Positions 51,601-60,240 of a DNA stretch of 64,000 nt are shown here, piece after piece (position 1 is the stretch's first letter; each line of letters opens with the position of its first letter). The translations under genes and the position numbers were made by a program. The notes under the pieces were generated by a model that saw only the letters and a program-made list of their open reading frames with translations, was not told the DNA's origin and searched no databases. This DNA comes from Algoriphagus aquimarinus (GTDB lineage Bacteria > Bacteroidota > Bacteroidia > Cytophagales > Cyclobacteriaceae). Location of the stretch: the NCBI RefSeq assembly GCF_007997215.1, contig NZ_VORW01000020.1:17815-81814 (forward strand), in the 5' to 3' direction.

Positions 51601-52062
51601 ATATCTCCTAGCTTTAAATACAAAGGATTTGATTTAAACCTGCTATTTCAGGGTGTTTTGGGTGTGAGTGTTTACACACAGAATAACTTCACTAACCTAA
51701 CTTTTGAAAATAGGGTAATCTCTGAAACATGGTTGAATGCCTGGACACCGGATAACACAAATACTTCTGTTCCTAGTGCTAGGTTTGATAATTCATGGGA
51801 TCAATCCCAGTCGTCATACTGGGTTCAAGAGCTAAATTATATCAAGCTTAAAAATGTCCAACTTGGATATGCCCTGAGAGAGGAAGTTGTTTCTAAAATT
51901 GGTCTTCAAAAAGCATATGTTTATGTCAATGCACAGAATGTATTTACATTGGTAACAGATGATTACGAGGGGTTTGATCCTGAAAGAAATACCTTTGATT
52001 CAGGGTATAATTATTATCCAGTTCCGAGAATTATATCTCTTGGTGTTAACCTTAATTTCTAA
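48655..52062 (+). CDS. susC: SusC-like TonB-dependent glycan transporter with STN domain
   Basis: This 1135-residue protein has a signal peptide (GFILQLIFCTVLLANTGNAQ). A secretin/TonB short N-terminal (STN) domain at about 45-125 (STPLDKVFKDIEKQTGLAFT) is the part that talks to FecR. A carboxypeptidase-like domain lies at about 140-205 (VSGKVVDETGQPIPGVTIIV). The plug begins at EIVVVGYGEQKKVNTTGAIS, followed by a SusC-type barrel (VLKDAASAAIYGSKAANGVV is the RagA/SusC signature). It imports oligosaccharides together with the SusD-like lipoprotein encoded four bases downstream. Confidence 0.95.
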   Translation: MKKNIRGQLIMLSKRLLYGFILQLIFCTVLLANTGNAQRKNIEKIRVGMSVESTPLDKVFKDIEKQTGLAFTYNTGNVDVKQKVDLDVQNKTVYDLLLDLNKDTGLRFIQINDNIHVKAYQAGISQGVSIEEAISKDVSGKVVDETGQPIPGVTIIVEGTTRGLVTGLDGDYTISVEEGDVLVFSFIGFKDERVSILNQTTLNITMIEDEKSLDEIVVVGYGEQKKVNTTGAISTVKYDDELNNRPITNASQALGGTASGVWVSQNSGKPGDDGAQIRVRGWGTLNNSNPLIIIDGVEGDFSQINPADIESMTVLKDAASAAIYGSKAANGVVLVTTKMGKNNEKMQVSLNSYYGIQSLGRKYNLINNSAAHMELSNQALMNDGSSPLFSDALINAFRNGTDKYKYPNTDWFQELFQSAPIQQHNISITGGSKNVSSYLSLNFLDQDGMVANTKSNRYAIRANVESKVNKWLTVSGRLNYLTRKSEEPYADVTYGSLGRVFEMLGGAAPYIAPYTSDGRFGSVQAISGNGSLLYDNRNPLIDAANGKTLTEEHIITVNTSAEIRFSDYLSWRTTFATNVNFNIIDRYNGSVFGYTDTGIETITKNYNREGLEINRSNLIGVHNNLYSTLNFNRTLNDIHNFSAIAGMQVETNRIRNTYARRSLPPKEGLTQVDAGTSGIQSNGNLNSFKMLSYFGRINYSLSEKYLFEANLRADGSSRFKEGNRWGVFPGFSAGWRIIDEGFMADQSVLSNLKLRASWGKLGNQNISNYWPYLTVIAQNNNLSYNYGGLFAAGAAVTSLVDDNITWETTATLDFGLELGFMDDQITVEADYFKKKTENIIVQLPVPSLLGGLTPPFENLGEMSNEGFEFIFNYNNFKFNRDQLGFNVGFNFTYIKNEVTKFSGGKSPDQLYLIREGYAFRTLYGYNAIGIYQSDSEALEHMFDNGFKPKAGNLKFEDVNGDGKLSFEDKKSLGNTIPKVTFGISPSFKYKGFDLNLLFQGVLGVSVYTQNNFTNLTFENRVISETWLNAWTPDNTNTSVPSARFDNSWDQSQSSYWVQELNYIKLKNVQLGYALREEVVSKIGLQKAYVYVNAQNVFTLVTDDYEGFDPERNTFDSGYNYYPVPRIISLGVNLNF

Positions 52063-52066
52063 AATA

Positions 52067-53617
52067 ATGAAGACTAAATATATATTGATAATAGTGTTCT
52101 CATTGCTGTTGACAGGTTGTGCAGATGAATTTTTGAATGTGTTACCAGAAGACAAGATTACGTCGGCAAATTTCCCTGAAAACGAAGCTGATATTAAATT
52201 GGCTTTGAACGGGGCTTATGCTATGATTAGAGAAAACTCTATTTATAACCAAGGTTTATTTGGTTTTGGGATATTAGATGGAGCTACGCCTAACGCATAT
52301 AATTGGGGTAATACACCAATAGCAAAAGCGGGTAACGGTCAATTATCATCAGGCGATGGTGATATTGTTACTTTTCGATGGACTAGATGCTATGGGATTA
52401 TTTATAGAGTAAATTACTTGTTAAGTATTTTGGATCTTGTTGATCTTGATCCGAACGCAAAAGCTTTATACATAGGTGAAGCACACTTTCTGAGAGGGCT
52501 CGCATATTCTTTGTTGGCTGATAGTTATGGGGGTGTTCCTTTGATAAAAGGTTCAATCAGTGCCGAAGAAGCTAGGAATATTTCCAGAGCGAGTCTTGAA
52601 GATACTTGGAGTCAAGTGATCTCCGATTATGATATGGCGATATCAAACCTCCCAAATGAGGCACCTGAAAGAGGTAGAGCTACTAAGGGTTCTGCACTTG
52701 GATTAAAAATGAGGGCATATTTATATCAAAATAAGTATGCTGAAGTCTTGAGTGTAATAAATGAAATAGAAGCGCTTGGTAAATATAATTTGTATCATAG
52801 CTATGAAGGATTGTTTCAGCCTGAAAACGAGAATAACCAAGAAGTGTTATTTGACATTCAATACATCTCGGGCGAAAATTCACAAGGATCGTTCATTGAT
52901 CAATATTGTGGGACAGGAACAGGAAGTTTTACCCGAGGTACTAGATATGTCCCTACAGATGATTTGGTGAATGCGTATGAGATGGTAGATGGGTCAGAAA
53001 TTAATGCTAGTAATCCGTTTGAAGGTAGGGATCCACGGCTTGAATTTACAATTGTTATTCCAGGGTCATATATTTTAGATCATCAATTCCCTAATTATAC
53101 CTACCCTGGAGGTGCATATAATCATCCAGGGAATAGGTTAAAACACCTAAGTACCAGAAAATATCGAACACAACATATGAGCGATTTACCTCCATCTGGT
53201 CAATCCTATCTTAATAATATTGTAATGAGATATGCAGATGTTTTGCTTGCCAAGGCCGAAGCAATCATAGAGACAAATGGGAATATTGATGAGGCGATTC
53301 AGATTGTAAATAGAATTAGGACTGAGAGAGAAGATGTGAAGATAAGTCTATTGCCGATGGGAATGTCACAAGTAATGGCGAGAGAAAGGCTTAGAAAAGA
53401 AAGAAGGATTGAATTTGCTTTGGAAGGTCTTTATTGGTCAGATATCAGACGTTGGGATATGGGTGAAGAAATTTATCCTGTAGAGGTTAGAGATCATGAA
53501 GGAGGATTAATCGAGAGAAAATTCCCTAATGGCTATTTGAAATATTACGACCTATTGCCAATACCAGTAAGTGAACTTTCACTTAACGATCAGCTAGTTC
53601 AGAATCCAGGATGGTAA
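52067..53617 (+). CDS. susD: SusD/RagB-family glycan-binding lipoprotein
   Basis: From the ATG at 52067 this is 516 residues; an upstream in-frame ATG inside susC is discarded because the lipoprotein signal begins here (MKTKYILIIVFSLLLTGCAD, Cys18). SusD features are LYIGEAHFLRGLAYSLLADS and NIVMRYADVLLAKAEAIIET, then RERLRKERRIEFALEGLYWS and the terminal PIPVSELSLNDQLVQNPGW. It caps the SusC-like channel on the cell surface. Confidence 0.95.
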   Translation: MKTKYILIIVFSLLLTGCADEFLNVLPEDKITSANFPENEADIKLALNGAYAMIRENSIYNQGLFGFGILDGATPNAYNWGNTPIAKAGNGQLSSGDGDIVTFRWTRCYGIIYRVNYLLSILDLVDLDPNAKALYIGEAHFLRGLAYSLLADSYGGVPLIKGSISAEEARNISRASLEDTWSQVISDYDMAISNLPNEAPERGRATKGSALGLKMRAYLYQNKYAEVLSVINEIEALGKYNLYHSYEGLFQPENENNQEVLFDIQYISGENSQGSFIDQYCGTGTGSFTRGTRYVPTDDLVNAYEMVDGSEINASNPFEGRDPRLEFTIVIPGSYILDHQFPNYTYPGGAYNHPGNRLKHLSTRKYRTQHMSDLPPSGQSYLNNIVMRYADVLLAKAEAIIETNGNIDEAIQIVNRIRTEREDVKISLLPMGMSQVMARERLRKERRIEFALEGLYWSDIRRWDMGEEIYPVEVRDHEGGLIERKFPNGYLKYYDLLPIPVSELSLNDQLVQNPGW

Positions 53618-55140
53618 GTTTCAATATTAAATTACATTCTTTAAAAGTATTTAATAGAGAGTTAAGTATTAATGTCTCAATATTAAATCGATTTAAGATA
53701 ACGGGGAAAGCACTTCTGCTTTCCCTAATTCTAGGATTGGTGCTAATAGAATCAAATGCCTCTGAATCATATAAAAGTATGGAGGGTGAATATCCAAATG
53801 TGATTATCATCTTCAGCGATGATCTTGGATATGGAGATATTGAACCCTTTGGAGCTCAGCATCATCGTACTCCTAATCTTTCAAAAATGGCCTCCGAAGG
53901 GATGAAGTTTACAGCCTTTTACGTTTCGAGTGGTGTGTGCACCCCTTCTCGGTCTAGTCTGATGACTGGTTGTTATCCCAGAAGAGTAGATATGCATGAA
54001 AATGCTTTTCCACCAGGAGATACTGATATGAGACAAGTTCTTTTTCCGGCAGCTCATAAAGGGTTAAATCCCAATGAAATAACTATTGCTGATCTTTTAA
54101 AGGAAAAAGGATATGCTACTGGTATGATAGGTAAATGGCACCTCGGAGACCAGCCAGAGTTTCTTCCTACAAAACAAGGCTTTGATTTTTATTTTGGAAT
54201 TCCATATAGTAATGATATGGGATCTAATCAATTTGGAATCAACCCTCCTCTACCACTTCTTCGAAATGAAGTAGTGATAGAAGCACCTGTAGATCAAGAA
54301 AATCTTACAAAAAGATATACTGAGGAGGCGTTGAAGTTTATTATTCACAATAAGGATAAGCCTTTCTTTTTATACTTCCCACATAATATGCCCCATAATC
54401 CTGTTAATGCCAGTACCAATTTTAAGGGGAAATCGGCTAACGGATTATATGGAGATGCTGTTGAGGAAATAGATTGGTCTTTAGGACAGATAATAGATTT
54501 ACTGGATAAGTTGGGTCTAAGTGAAAATACTCTTGTGATTTTCACATCAGACAACGGAGCTGCTAAGAATTTTGGGGGTAGTAATTCTCCATTATCAGGT
54601 TACAAGGGGAGTGTGATGGAAGGTGGTATGAGAGTGCCAGCCCTTATGAGATGGAAAGGTAAAGTTGCTGCTGGATCTGTGACTGATCAACTTGCGACGA
54701 CCATGGATATTTTGCCGACTGTGGCTTTTCTTACAGGATCATCTTTGCCGGAGAATGATATAGATGGAAATAATATTGCTCCAATTTTATTTCAAGAAAA
54801 AGGGGCTAAATCTCAATATAAAGCCTTTTATTATTATCAAGTAGGTCAACTTCAGGCGATAAGAGTTGGAGATTGGAAACTATTTCTCCCATTGGAAAAA
54901 AGGCGCATGTATGTACACAATAATGAAGTGGAAAAATCACAAGCACAGCTATATCATCTAGCAACTGATATACGAGAGATGAATGACATAGCTGATGATT
55001 TTCCTGAAAAGGTTGCAGAGCTGATGAAATATGCTGAACGTCCCAGATTAGAATTAGGTGATGACGAAAATAAAGGTAGTAAGCAACGTCCAGCTGGATT
55101 AGTGACAAATCCCAAACCATTGATTATGAACGTCAATTGA
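53611..55140 (+). CDS. Exported S1-family sulfatase 1 (formylglycine type)
   Basis: In this 509-residue protein the formylglycine site is VCTPSRSSLMTG with the modified Cys at about residue 110. Metal ligands are visible in VIIIFSDDLGYGDIEP and TLVIFTSDNGAAKNFGG, and the active-site GMIGKWHLGDQPEFLPTKQG is typical of arylsulfatase-like S1 enzymes. A hydrophobic export segment (KALLLSLILGLVLIESNA) lies at about 33-50, so the N-terminus is longer than usual and the real start may be downstream at a non-ATG codon. The start overlaps susD by seven bases. Confidence 0.92.
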   Translation: MVSFNIKLHSLKVFNRELSINVSILNRFKITGKALLLSLILGLVLIESNASESYKSMEGEYPNVIIIFSDDLGYGDIEPFGAQHHRTPNLSKMASEGMKFTAFYVSSGVCTPSRSSLMTGCYPRRVDMHENAFPPGDTDMRQVLFPAAHKGLNPNEITIADLLKEKGYATGMIGKWHLGDQPEFLPTKQGFDFYFGIPYSNDMGSNQFGINPPLPLLRNEVVIEAPVDQENLTKRYTEEALKFIIHNKDKPFFLYFPHNMPHNPVNASTNFKGKSANGLYGDAVEEIDWSLGQIIDLLDKLGLSENTLVIFTSDNGAAKNFGGSNSPLSGYKGSVMEGGMRVPALMRWKGKVAAGSVTDQLATTMDILPTVAFLTGSSLPENDIDGNNIAPILFQEKGAKSQYKAFYYYQVGQLQAIRVGDWKLFLPLEKRRMYVHNNEVEKSQAQLYHLATDIREMNDIADDFPEKVAELMKYAERPRLELGDDENKGSKQRPAGLVTNPKPLIMNVN

Positions 55141-55180
55141 TTTTAATAATAGTTTTTTAGCACCTTATTTTCATGCAATA

Positions 55181-56551
55181 ATGAACAACTATATCTATGT
55201 ATTCTGTCTTGTACTTTTATCCCTAAGCAACCAAAGTATTGGGATAAGTAAGCAGCTACCTAAAGAAAAACCAAATATATTAATCATTCTCACTGACGAT
55301 CAAGGATATCATGATGTTTCATATTATGGAACAAAGGATATCAGAACACCAAATATGGATGAGTTATGTAGGGCAGGTATGCGTTTTGACAATTTCTATG
55401 CAAACTCCCCCGTATGTGCTCCTACACGTGCTGCATTAATGACAGGTAAGTATCCTGATCTTGTTGGAGTACCAGGGTTGATTAGATCACATCCGGAGGA
55501 TAATTGGGGGTATTTAGATCCAAAGGCTGTGACTCTCCCTCAAAAACTTAAACAAGCTGGATATAATACAGCTCATATAGGGAAATGGAACTTAGGATTA
55601 GAGAGCCCCAATCTACCTAATGAAAAAGGTTTTGACCTATTCCATGGCTGGCTTGAAGATATGATGGACGATTATAATGCCCATACCAGGTTTGGGAAAA
55701 ATTATATGAGGTTAAATGAAAAAGAGATAGACCCGATAGGGCATGCAACTGACTTATTTACTTCATGGGCCTCTGATTACATCATATCTCAAGCCAAGGA
55801 AAAGGAGCCATTTTTTCTATACTTAGCATATAATGCTCCACACTTCCCCGTACAACCACCCCAAGATTGGAAAGATCGAGTTAATAATCGTGAGCCAAAC
55901 TTACCAGAAAAGAGGGCTAATCTGGTCGCTTTTATTGAGCATCTAGATGATGGGATTGGAAAAGTAATCAAGTCATTAAAGCAAAGTGGTCAATATGAAA
56001 ACACCATAATCATTTTTAGCAGTGATAATGGCGGGCACTTGCCTGATATGGCTAATAATGGTGCTTTAAGAGATGGAAAACAAAGCATGTATGAAGGAGG
56101 TCTTCGAGTTCCCACTTTTGTGACTTGGCAAGGAAAAATAGCCCCAGGCACATCTTCATCACAGGATAATTTGTCAATGGATATCTTCCCGACACTAATG
56201 GAACTTACAGGAACAGCTATTACTACCAAAGTTGAAGGGAGAAGCTTTCTGAATACACTATTAGGTATCAAAAATACCGAGGAAGACAGGGAACTGTATT
56301 TTGTAAGAAGGGAAGGAGGATTAAAATATGGAGGTAAGGCCTATCATGCTTTAATACTTGGAGATTGGAAGCTTCTGCAAAACACGCCGACACAACCAAT
56401 GGAGCTTTATAATCTTGGAATTGATCCAGAAGAAAAAATAAATGTGATCGAAGAAAACCAAGTGATCTTCCAAAAATTGAACAAGATTCTTATGCGCCAC
56501 ATACAAGAAGGCGGAGCCGTTCCATGGCAGAAACCAATGCACTCATACTAG
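55181..56551 (+). CDS. Exported S1-family sulfatase 2 (formylglycine type)
   Basis: This 456-residue protein has a signal peptide (MNNYIYVFCLVLLSLSNQSI). The formylglycine site is VCAPTRAALMTG with Cys at about residue 79. Metal-binding segments are ILIILTDDQGYHDVS and IIIFSSDNGGHLPDMAN; HIGKWNLGLES replaces the more usual KWHLG. It is more divergent than its two neighbours and probably cuts a different sulfate position. It lies 40 bp after sulfatase 1 and 27 bp before sulfatase 3. Confidence 0.92.
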   Translation: MNNYIYVFCLVLLSLSNQSIGISKQLPKEKPNILIILTDDQGYHDVSYYGTKDIRTPNMDELCRAGMRFDNFYANSPVCAPTRAALMTGKYPDLVGVPGLIRSHPEDNWGYLDPKAVTLPQKLKQAGYNTAHIGKWNLGLESPNLPNEKGFDLFHGWLEDMMDDYNAHTRFGKNYMRLNEKEIDPIGHATDLFTSWASDYIISQAKEKEPFFLYLAYNAPHFPVQPPQDWKDRVNNREPNLPEKRANLVAFIEHLDDGIGKVIKSLKQSGQYENTIIIFSSDNGGHLPDMANNGALRDGKQSMYEGGLRVPTFVTWQGKIAPGTSSSQDNLSMDIFPTLMELTGTAITTKVEGRSFLNTLLGIKNTEEDRELYFVRREGGLKYGGKAYHALILGDWKLLQNTPTQPMELYNLGIDPEEKINVIEENQVIFQKLNKILMRHIQEGGAVPWQKPMHSY

Positions 56552-56578
56552 AATATTATTTTAAAACAATAGCCTGTC

Positions 56579-57994
56579 ATGAAAAATATATACAAGTCCA
56601 GTAATACTGGTATAGTAATCTTCTTTATCCTTTTTATTGGATTAAGCTTTCAAAACTTTTTAACGGCCCAAGGGGCTAAACCTAATTTCATCATCATCTT
56701 TACAGACGATCAGGGGTACGGAGATTTGGGGACTTTTGGACACCCTACTATTAAAACTCCAAATATTGATCAAATGGCAGAGGAAGGCCAAAAATGGACT
56801 AGTTTTTATGTCGCTGCAAATGTATGTACACCTAGTAGATCAGGAATTCTGACTGGAAGATTGCCTGTGCGAACAGGAATGTATAGTAACAAAAGGCGAG
56901 TATTGTTCCCAGATTCTGATGGGGGACTTCCCGCGTATGAAAATACAATTGCAAAGCTTCTTAAAGGGGCTGGATATTCTACTGCTGCAATTGGGAAATG
57001 GCATTTGGGTCATTTACCCCAATATTTACCTACCAGCCACGGCTTCGATTCATATTATGGAATACCTTACAGTAATGATATGGATCGAGTAAATGATATT
57101 GCTTACAAAGATATTTTTATCGACCCAAAATTTCAAAATTTCAATGTTCCTCTAATGAAGGATACTGAGATTATCGAACGACCAACGGATCAAAATACTA
57201 TAACCAAGAGATACACCCAGGAAGCTATAAAATATATCAACGAGAATAAGGATAAGCCCTTTTTTCTATATTTAGCGCATTCGCTTCCTCACGTGCCTCT
57301 TTTTGCCTCGGATGATTTTAAAGGCAAAAGTGAACGCGGATTATATGGTGATGTAATTGAGGAAATTGATTGGAGTGTTGGGGAGATTCTCTCTACACTG
57401 AAGAAAAATGGACTTGAAAAAAACACCTATGTAATTTTCACTTCAGACAATGGGCCTTGGTTGGTTTTTAACGAACAAGGAGGGAGTGCAGGATTGCTTT
57501 TTGGAGGAAAAGGAACAAGCTATGAAGGAGGAGTGCGTGTTCCTGCTGTTTTCTGGGGGCCTGGGAATGTTAAGCCTGGAGTTATCTCAAAAATGGGGAG
57601 CACACTGGATATTTTGCCTACTATAACTAATCTTGCTGGTGCGAAATTGCCTCAAGATAGAGTATATGATGGGTATGATTTGGGACCCGTATTGAAAGGT
57701 GAGAATAAAACGCCAAGAGATGAGATGTTTTACTACCATGGAGATCATTTATTTGCTGTGAGAAAGGGGGATTATAAACTATACTTTTACAGCAATAATC
57801 CTGCAGGATACCCTGAAAGGCTAGAAAAGCTAGAAAAACTCACCTTATTTAATCTAGGACATGATCCTTCTGAGCGTTTTGATCTGGCAGATCAGCATCC
57901 AGAGATCGTTAAAGAAATCCAAGAAATCGCCAAAAAACATTCGGCAGAAATGGTGTTTGGAGCAACGCAGTTGGAGAAGAGAATAGGAGGTTAA
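56579..57994 (+). CDS. Exported S1-family sulfatase 3 (formylglycine type)
   Basis: This 471-residue protein has a signal peptide (GIVIFFILFIGLSFQNFLTA). The formylglycine site is VCTPSRSGILTG with Cys at about residue 83. The metal sites are FIIIFTDDQGYGDLG and YVIFTSDNGPWLVFNEQGG; the active-site stretch is AIGKWHLGHLPQYLPTSHGF. It is closely similar in layout to sulfatase 1 (YGIPYSNDM in both). It is the third sulfatase of the locus and is followed by a deletion scar rather than a terminator. Confidence 0.93.
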   Translation: MKNIYKSSNTGIVIFFILFIGLSFQNFLTAQGAKPNFIIIFTDDQGYGDLGTFGHPTIKTPNIDQMAEEGQKWTSFYVAANVCTPSRSGILTGRLPVRTGMYSNKRRVLFPDSDGGLPAYENTIAKLLKGAGYSTAAIGKWHLGHLPQYLPTSHGFDSYYGIPYSNDMDRVNDIAYKDIFIDPKFQNFNVPLMKDTEIIERPTDQNTITKRYTQEAIKYINENKDKPFFLYLAHSLPHVPLFASDDFKGKSERGLYGDVIEEIDWSVGEILSTLKKNGLEKNTYVIFTSDNGPWLVFNEQGGSAGLLFGGKGTSYEGGVRVPAVFWGPGNVKPGVISKMGSTLDILPTITNLAGAKLPQDRVYDGYDLGPVLKGENKTPRDEMFYYHGDHLFAVRKGDYKLYFYSNNPAGYPERLEKLEKLTLFNLGHDPSERFDLADQHPEIVKEIQEIAKKHSAEMVFGATQLEKRIGG

Positions 57995-58093
57995 TATTGT
58001 GATTTTTATATAGTTGGATATAGTATTCTATTTGAAAACACATAAAGTATGATTGGACTAATTGGGCTTTTTTCAATTAAAAATTTTACAATT

Positions 58094-58470
58094 ATGAAAA
58101 GAAGAAAATTTATTCAAAATAGCCTGCTGTCTGGAGTTGCCACTTTAGGAGTAGGGATGTCTTCAATGGCTACTCCCAATTCTTTGGAAAATCATAAATC
58201 AAGAAAATCCTTTAATTTAAACTACCTCTCCAGAATCATGACAATTCAGGGGAGAAATCCAGTTTCTTTTCAACCAACCTGACACTTAAAAAGAACCTCA
58301 TGGGCGGGCGGATATCCTTAGGGCTGCACTGGAAAGTCATTGGCATGAATTGGCTGGGATCAAACAGGCAAACGATTGTAGGCAGTGGTGAAAGATTTTT
58401 CACCACCACCGATTATATACAGGAGCGGGACATGGTGGTGCTGACGGTATCCTATAAATCTATCGGTTGA
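58094..58470 (+). pseudogene. Deletion scar: Tat-signal protein start joined to TonB receptor 3' end, frameshifted
   Basis: The ATG at 58094 opens a Tat signal (MKRRKFIQNSLLSGVATLGV) and about 35 mature residues. From NYLSRIMTIQG onward the sequence matches the C-terminus of the TonB receptor encoded at 38693 (NYISPTNTAQGEDSSF there). At a GGGG run near 58250 one G seems to be lost; in the other frame the match continues as EKSSFFSTNLTLKKNLMGGR and FFTTTDYIQERDMVVLTVSY to a TGA at 58468. Two genes were therefore fused by a deletion and then frameshifted. The lost Tat protein may have been a sugar isomerase-type enzyme (KSFNLNY is reminiscent), which is a weak guess. Confidence 0.75.
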
Positions 58471-58495
58471 CCCGGTTGACCAAAAACAGTTGACC
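58466..58495. repeat. Three GTTGACC repeats upstream of the formylglycine-generating enzyme gene
   Basis: GTTGACC occurs at 58466, 58475 and 58489, the last two followed by AAAAA. The repeats lie about 75-100 bp upstream of the next start and could be regulator sites or replication slippage products. Confidence 0.35.
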
Positions 58496-58568
58496 AAAAA
58501 ACGTAATTTTAATAAAACCGAATTTTGTATTCTGGAGTTTTAAATCAACCTGCTCAAACCAATATAAT

Positions 58569-59663
58569 ATGATAATGAGTCAATATCGACTGGGAAAAGT
58601 TGGATTCCTTGATTTTCAATTCAAAGGACTGACAATGTTGTTGGTCATATTCCTGGCAATAAGCTGTAACTCCAAAGTTGATAATGGAGAGGTAGAAAAA
58701 CATGTTTCACAAGTGTCCAATACTCTTAAATCTGACTTACCGTTGGGGGAGATGGTCCTTATACCTGAGGGAAATTTTGAAATGGGGGGCAACAACGAAC
58801 AGGCTGATCCTGACGAATTTCCCAAGCATAGCGTAAAGGTGAAGAGTTTCTGGATGGATGCCCATGAAGTGACCAACCGCCAGTTTATGGAATTTGTACA
58901 ACAGACGGATTATATAACCGTAGCCGAAAGGCCCATTGATTGGGAGGAACTGAAGAAGCAAGTGGAACCAGGAACCCCCAAGCCTTCAGATGAAATCCTG
59001 CAACCCGGGTCTATGGTTTTTCAACCGACCAATGGGCCGGTCCCTATGAATAACCCGGGACAGTGGTGGCATTGGATTTACGGGGCGAATTGGAAAAACC
59101 CTGACGGGCCAAACAGTAATATTGACAGTAAATTGGACCATCCGGTAGTCCATGTTTCCTATGAAGATGCTAATGCCTATGCCAAATGGGCAGGTAAACG
59201 ATTGCCAACCGAAGCAGAATGGGAGTGGGCAGCAAGAGGAGGCTTGGAAGATCCTGTTTATCCCTGGGGAAATGAACCTGCAAAAAATGCAAGCAGTAAG
59301 GCGAATTTCTGGCAGGGTATGTTTCCTTATGAAGACAGAGGAGAGGATGGTTTTAGAGGAACCTCACCTGTAATGAGTTTTGTGGCCAACGGTTATGGCC
59401 TATATGACATGGCCGGGAATGTTTGGGAATGGTGCGAAGACTGGTATCATTTTGAGGGCTATAAGATGAAAGAGAAAGACGGGTCCAGGGGTCCAAGCGA
59501 ATCGCTGGATCCCCAAGAGCCAAGGATTCCCAAAAGAGTTGTCCGTGGGGGATCGTTTCTTTGCAATGATTCCTATTGCAGCGGTTATAGAGTTTCAAGA
59601 AGAATGAAATCAAGTGAAGATTCAGGCCTGAATCATACAGGGTTTAGGTGCGTCAAGGACTGA
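58569..59663 (+). CDS. Formylglycine-generating enzyme (sulfatase-modifying factor), lipoprotein
   Basis: In this 364-residue protein the N-terminus ends in a lipobox (LLVIFLAISC, Cys at about 33). The FGE-sulfatase domain starts at EMVLIPEGNFEMGG and includes RLPTEAEWEWAARGG, YDMAGNVWEWCEDWY and the end HTGFRC. The two redox-active cysteines of true FGEs are present five residues apart (GGSFLCNDSYC, Cys332 and Cys337), as in human FGE Cys336/Cys341. It should oxidise the Cys of the three neighbouring CxPxR sulfatases to formylglycine. The export signal implies that modification takes place outside the cytoplasm. Confidence 0.92.
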   Translation: MIMSQYRLGKVGFLDFQFKGLTMLLVIFLAISCNSKVDNGEVEKHVSQVSNTLKSDLPLGEMVLIPEGNFEMGGNNEQADPDEFPKHSVKVKSFWMDAHEVTNRQFMEFVQQTDYITVAERPIDWEELKKQVEPGTPKPSDEILQPGSMVFQPTNGPVPMNNPGQWWHWIYGANWKNPDGPNSNIDSKLDHPVVHVSYEDANAYAKWAGKRLPTEAEWEWAARGGLEDPVYPWGNEPAKNASSKANFWQGMFPYEDRGEDGFRGTSPVMSFVANGYGLYDMAGNVWEWCEDWYHFEGYKMKEKDGSRGPSESLDPQEPRIPKRVVRGGSFLCNDSYCSGYRVSRRMKSSEDSGLNHTGFRCVKD

Positions 59664-59667
59664 TCTG

Positions 59668-59927
59668 CAACAACTACATTCGAAAGACTTACCACCTATA
59701 AACGAATAATGTTTAGAAATACCTTAGCAGCTCTTGCATCGAATTCCAGACTTCTTTCGGCGTTCTTTCAAGTAAATTTTACAGCTTTCCTCGTCAGGAA
59801 AATGGTTGATAAAGTCAATGTTATTCATTCTCTAATTTTAACCAAGAAACACCAACCTGAATAGCATCACATCTTGAGGCCACAACCTGTCCTTCTTTGG
59901 TTACGTGCAGGTATCAGAATACACATA
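59668..59927 (-). pseudogene. IS1595 (ISXO2-like) transposase remnant, N-terminal part
   Basis: On the minus strand the ATG at 59828 reads MNNIDFINHFPDEESCKIYL, then KERRKKSGIRCKSC, a stop, then GISKHYSFIGGKSFEC. This is the zinc-ribbon N-terminus of IS1595-type transposases. About 80 bp upstream, TGCAGGTATCAG followed by ATACACATA (59906-59927) resembles the terminal repeat of the element at 60241-60958. The fragment is cut off at the formylglycine-generating enzyme stop codon. The rest of 59928-60240 shows only a terminator. Confidence 0.68.
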
Positions 59928-60142
59928 AAAAAATAAATTTTAGAAATAATTCATTCTGGTTCCCTAGAGTAATACCAAAAAAGTGACAAAATTTTGAATC
60001 TTATTGGGGTCATATATGTAATTAAGTTACTCTATAAAGTAGATAGTTGAATAAAGAATACTATTTAAGTATGAATCAGGGTAGGTTAATAATTTAACCT
60101 ATAAAGAATTTAATTATATAAGTAGAATTGGGTTATTGTTAA

Positions 60143-60185
60143 TTGACAAAACCAGTCCGGGTTCCGGGCTGGTTTTGTTCGTCAA
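60143..60185 (+). terminator. Strong terminator-like hairpin
   Basis: TTGAC...AAAACCAG and CTGGTTTT...GTCAA pair, with CCGG/CCGG near a GTT loop. It is the first strong terminator after the formylglycine-generating enzyme gene and may end the sulfatase locus transcript. Confidence 0.6.
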
Positions 60186-60240
60186 TACTTGTCGGATTTT
60201 CCAAACAAGAATCTCATAGTGTTCTTTTGTCATTTATTGC

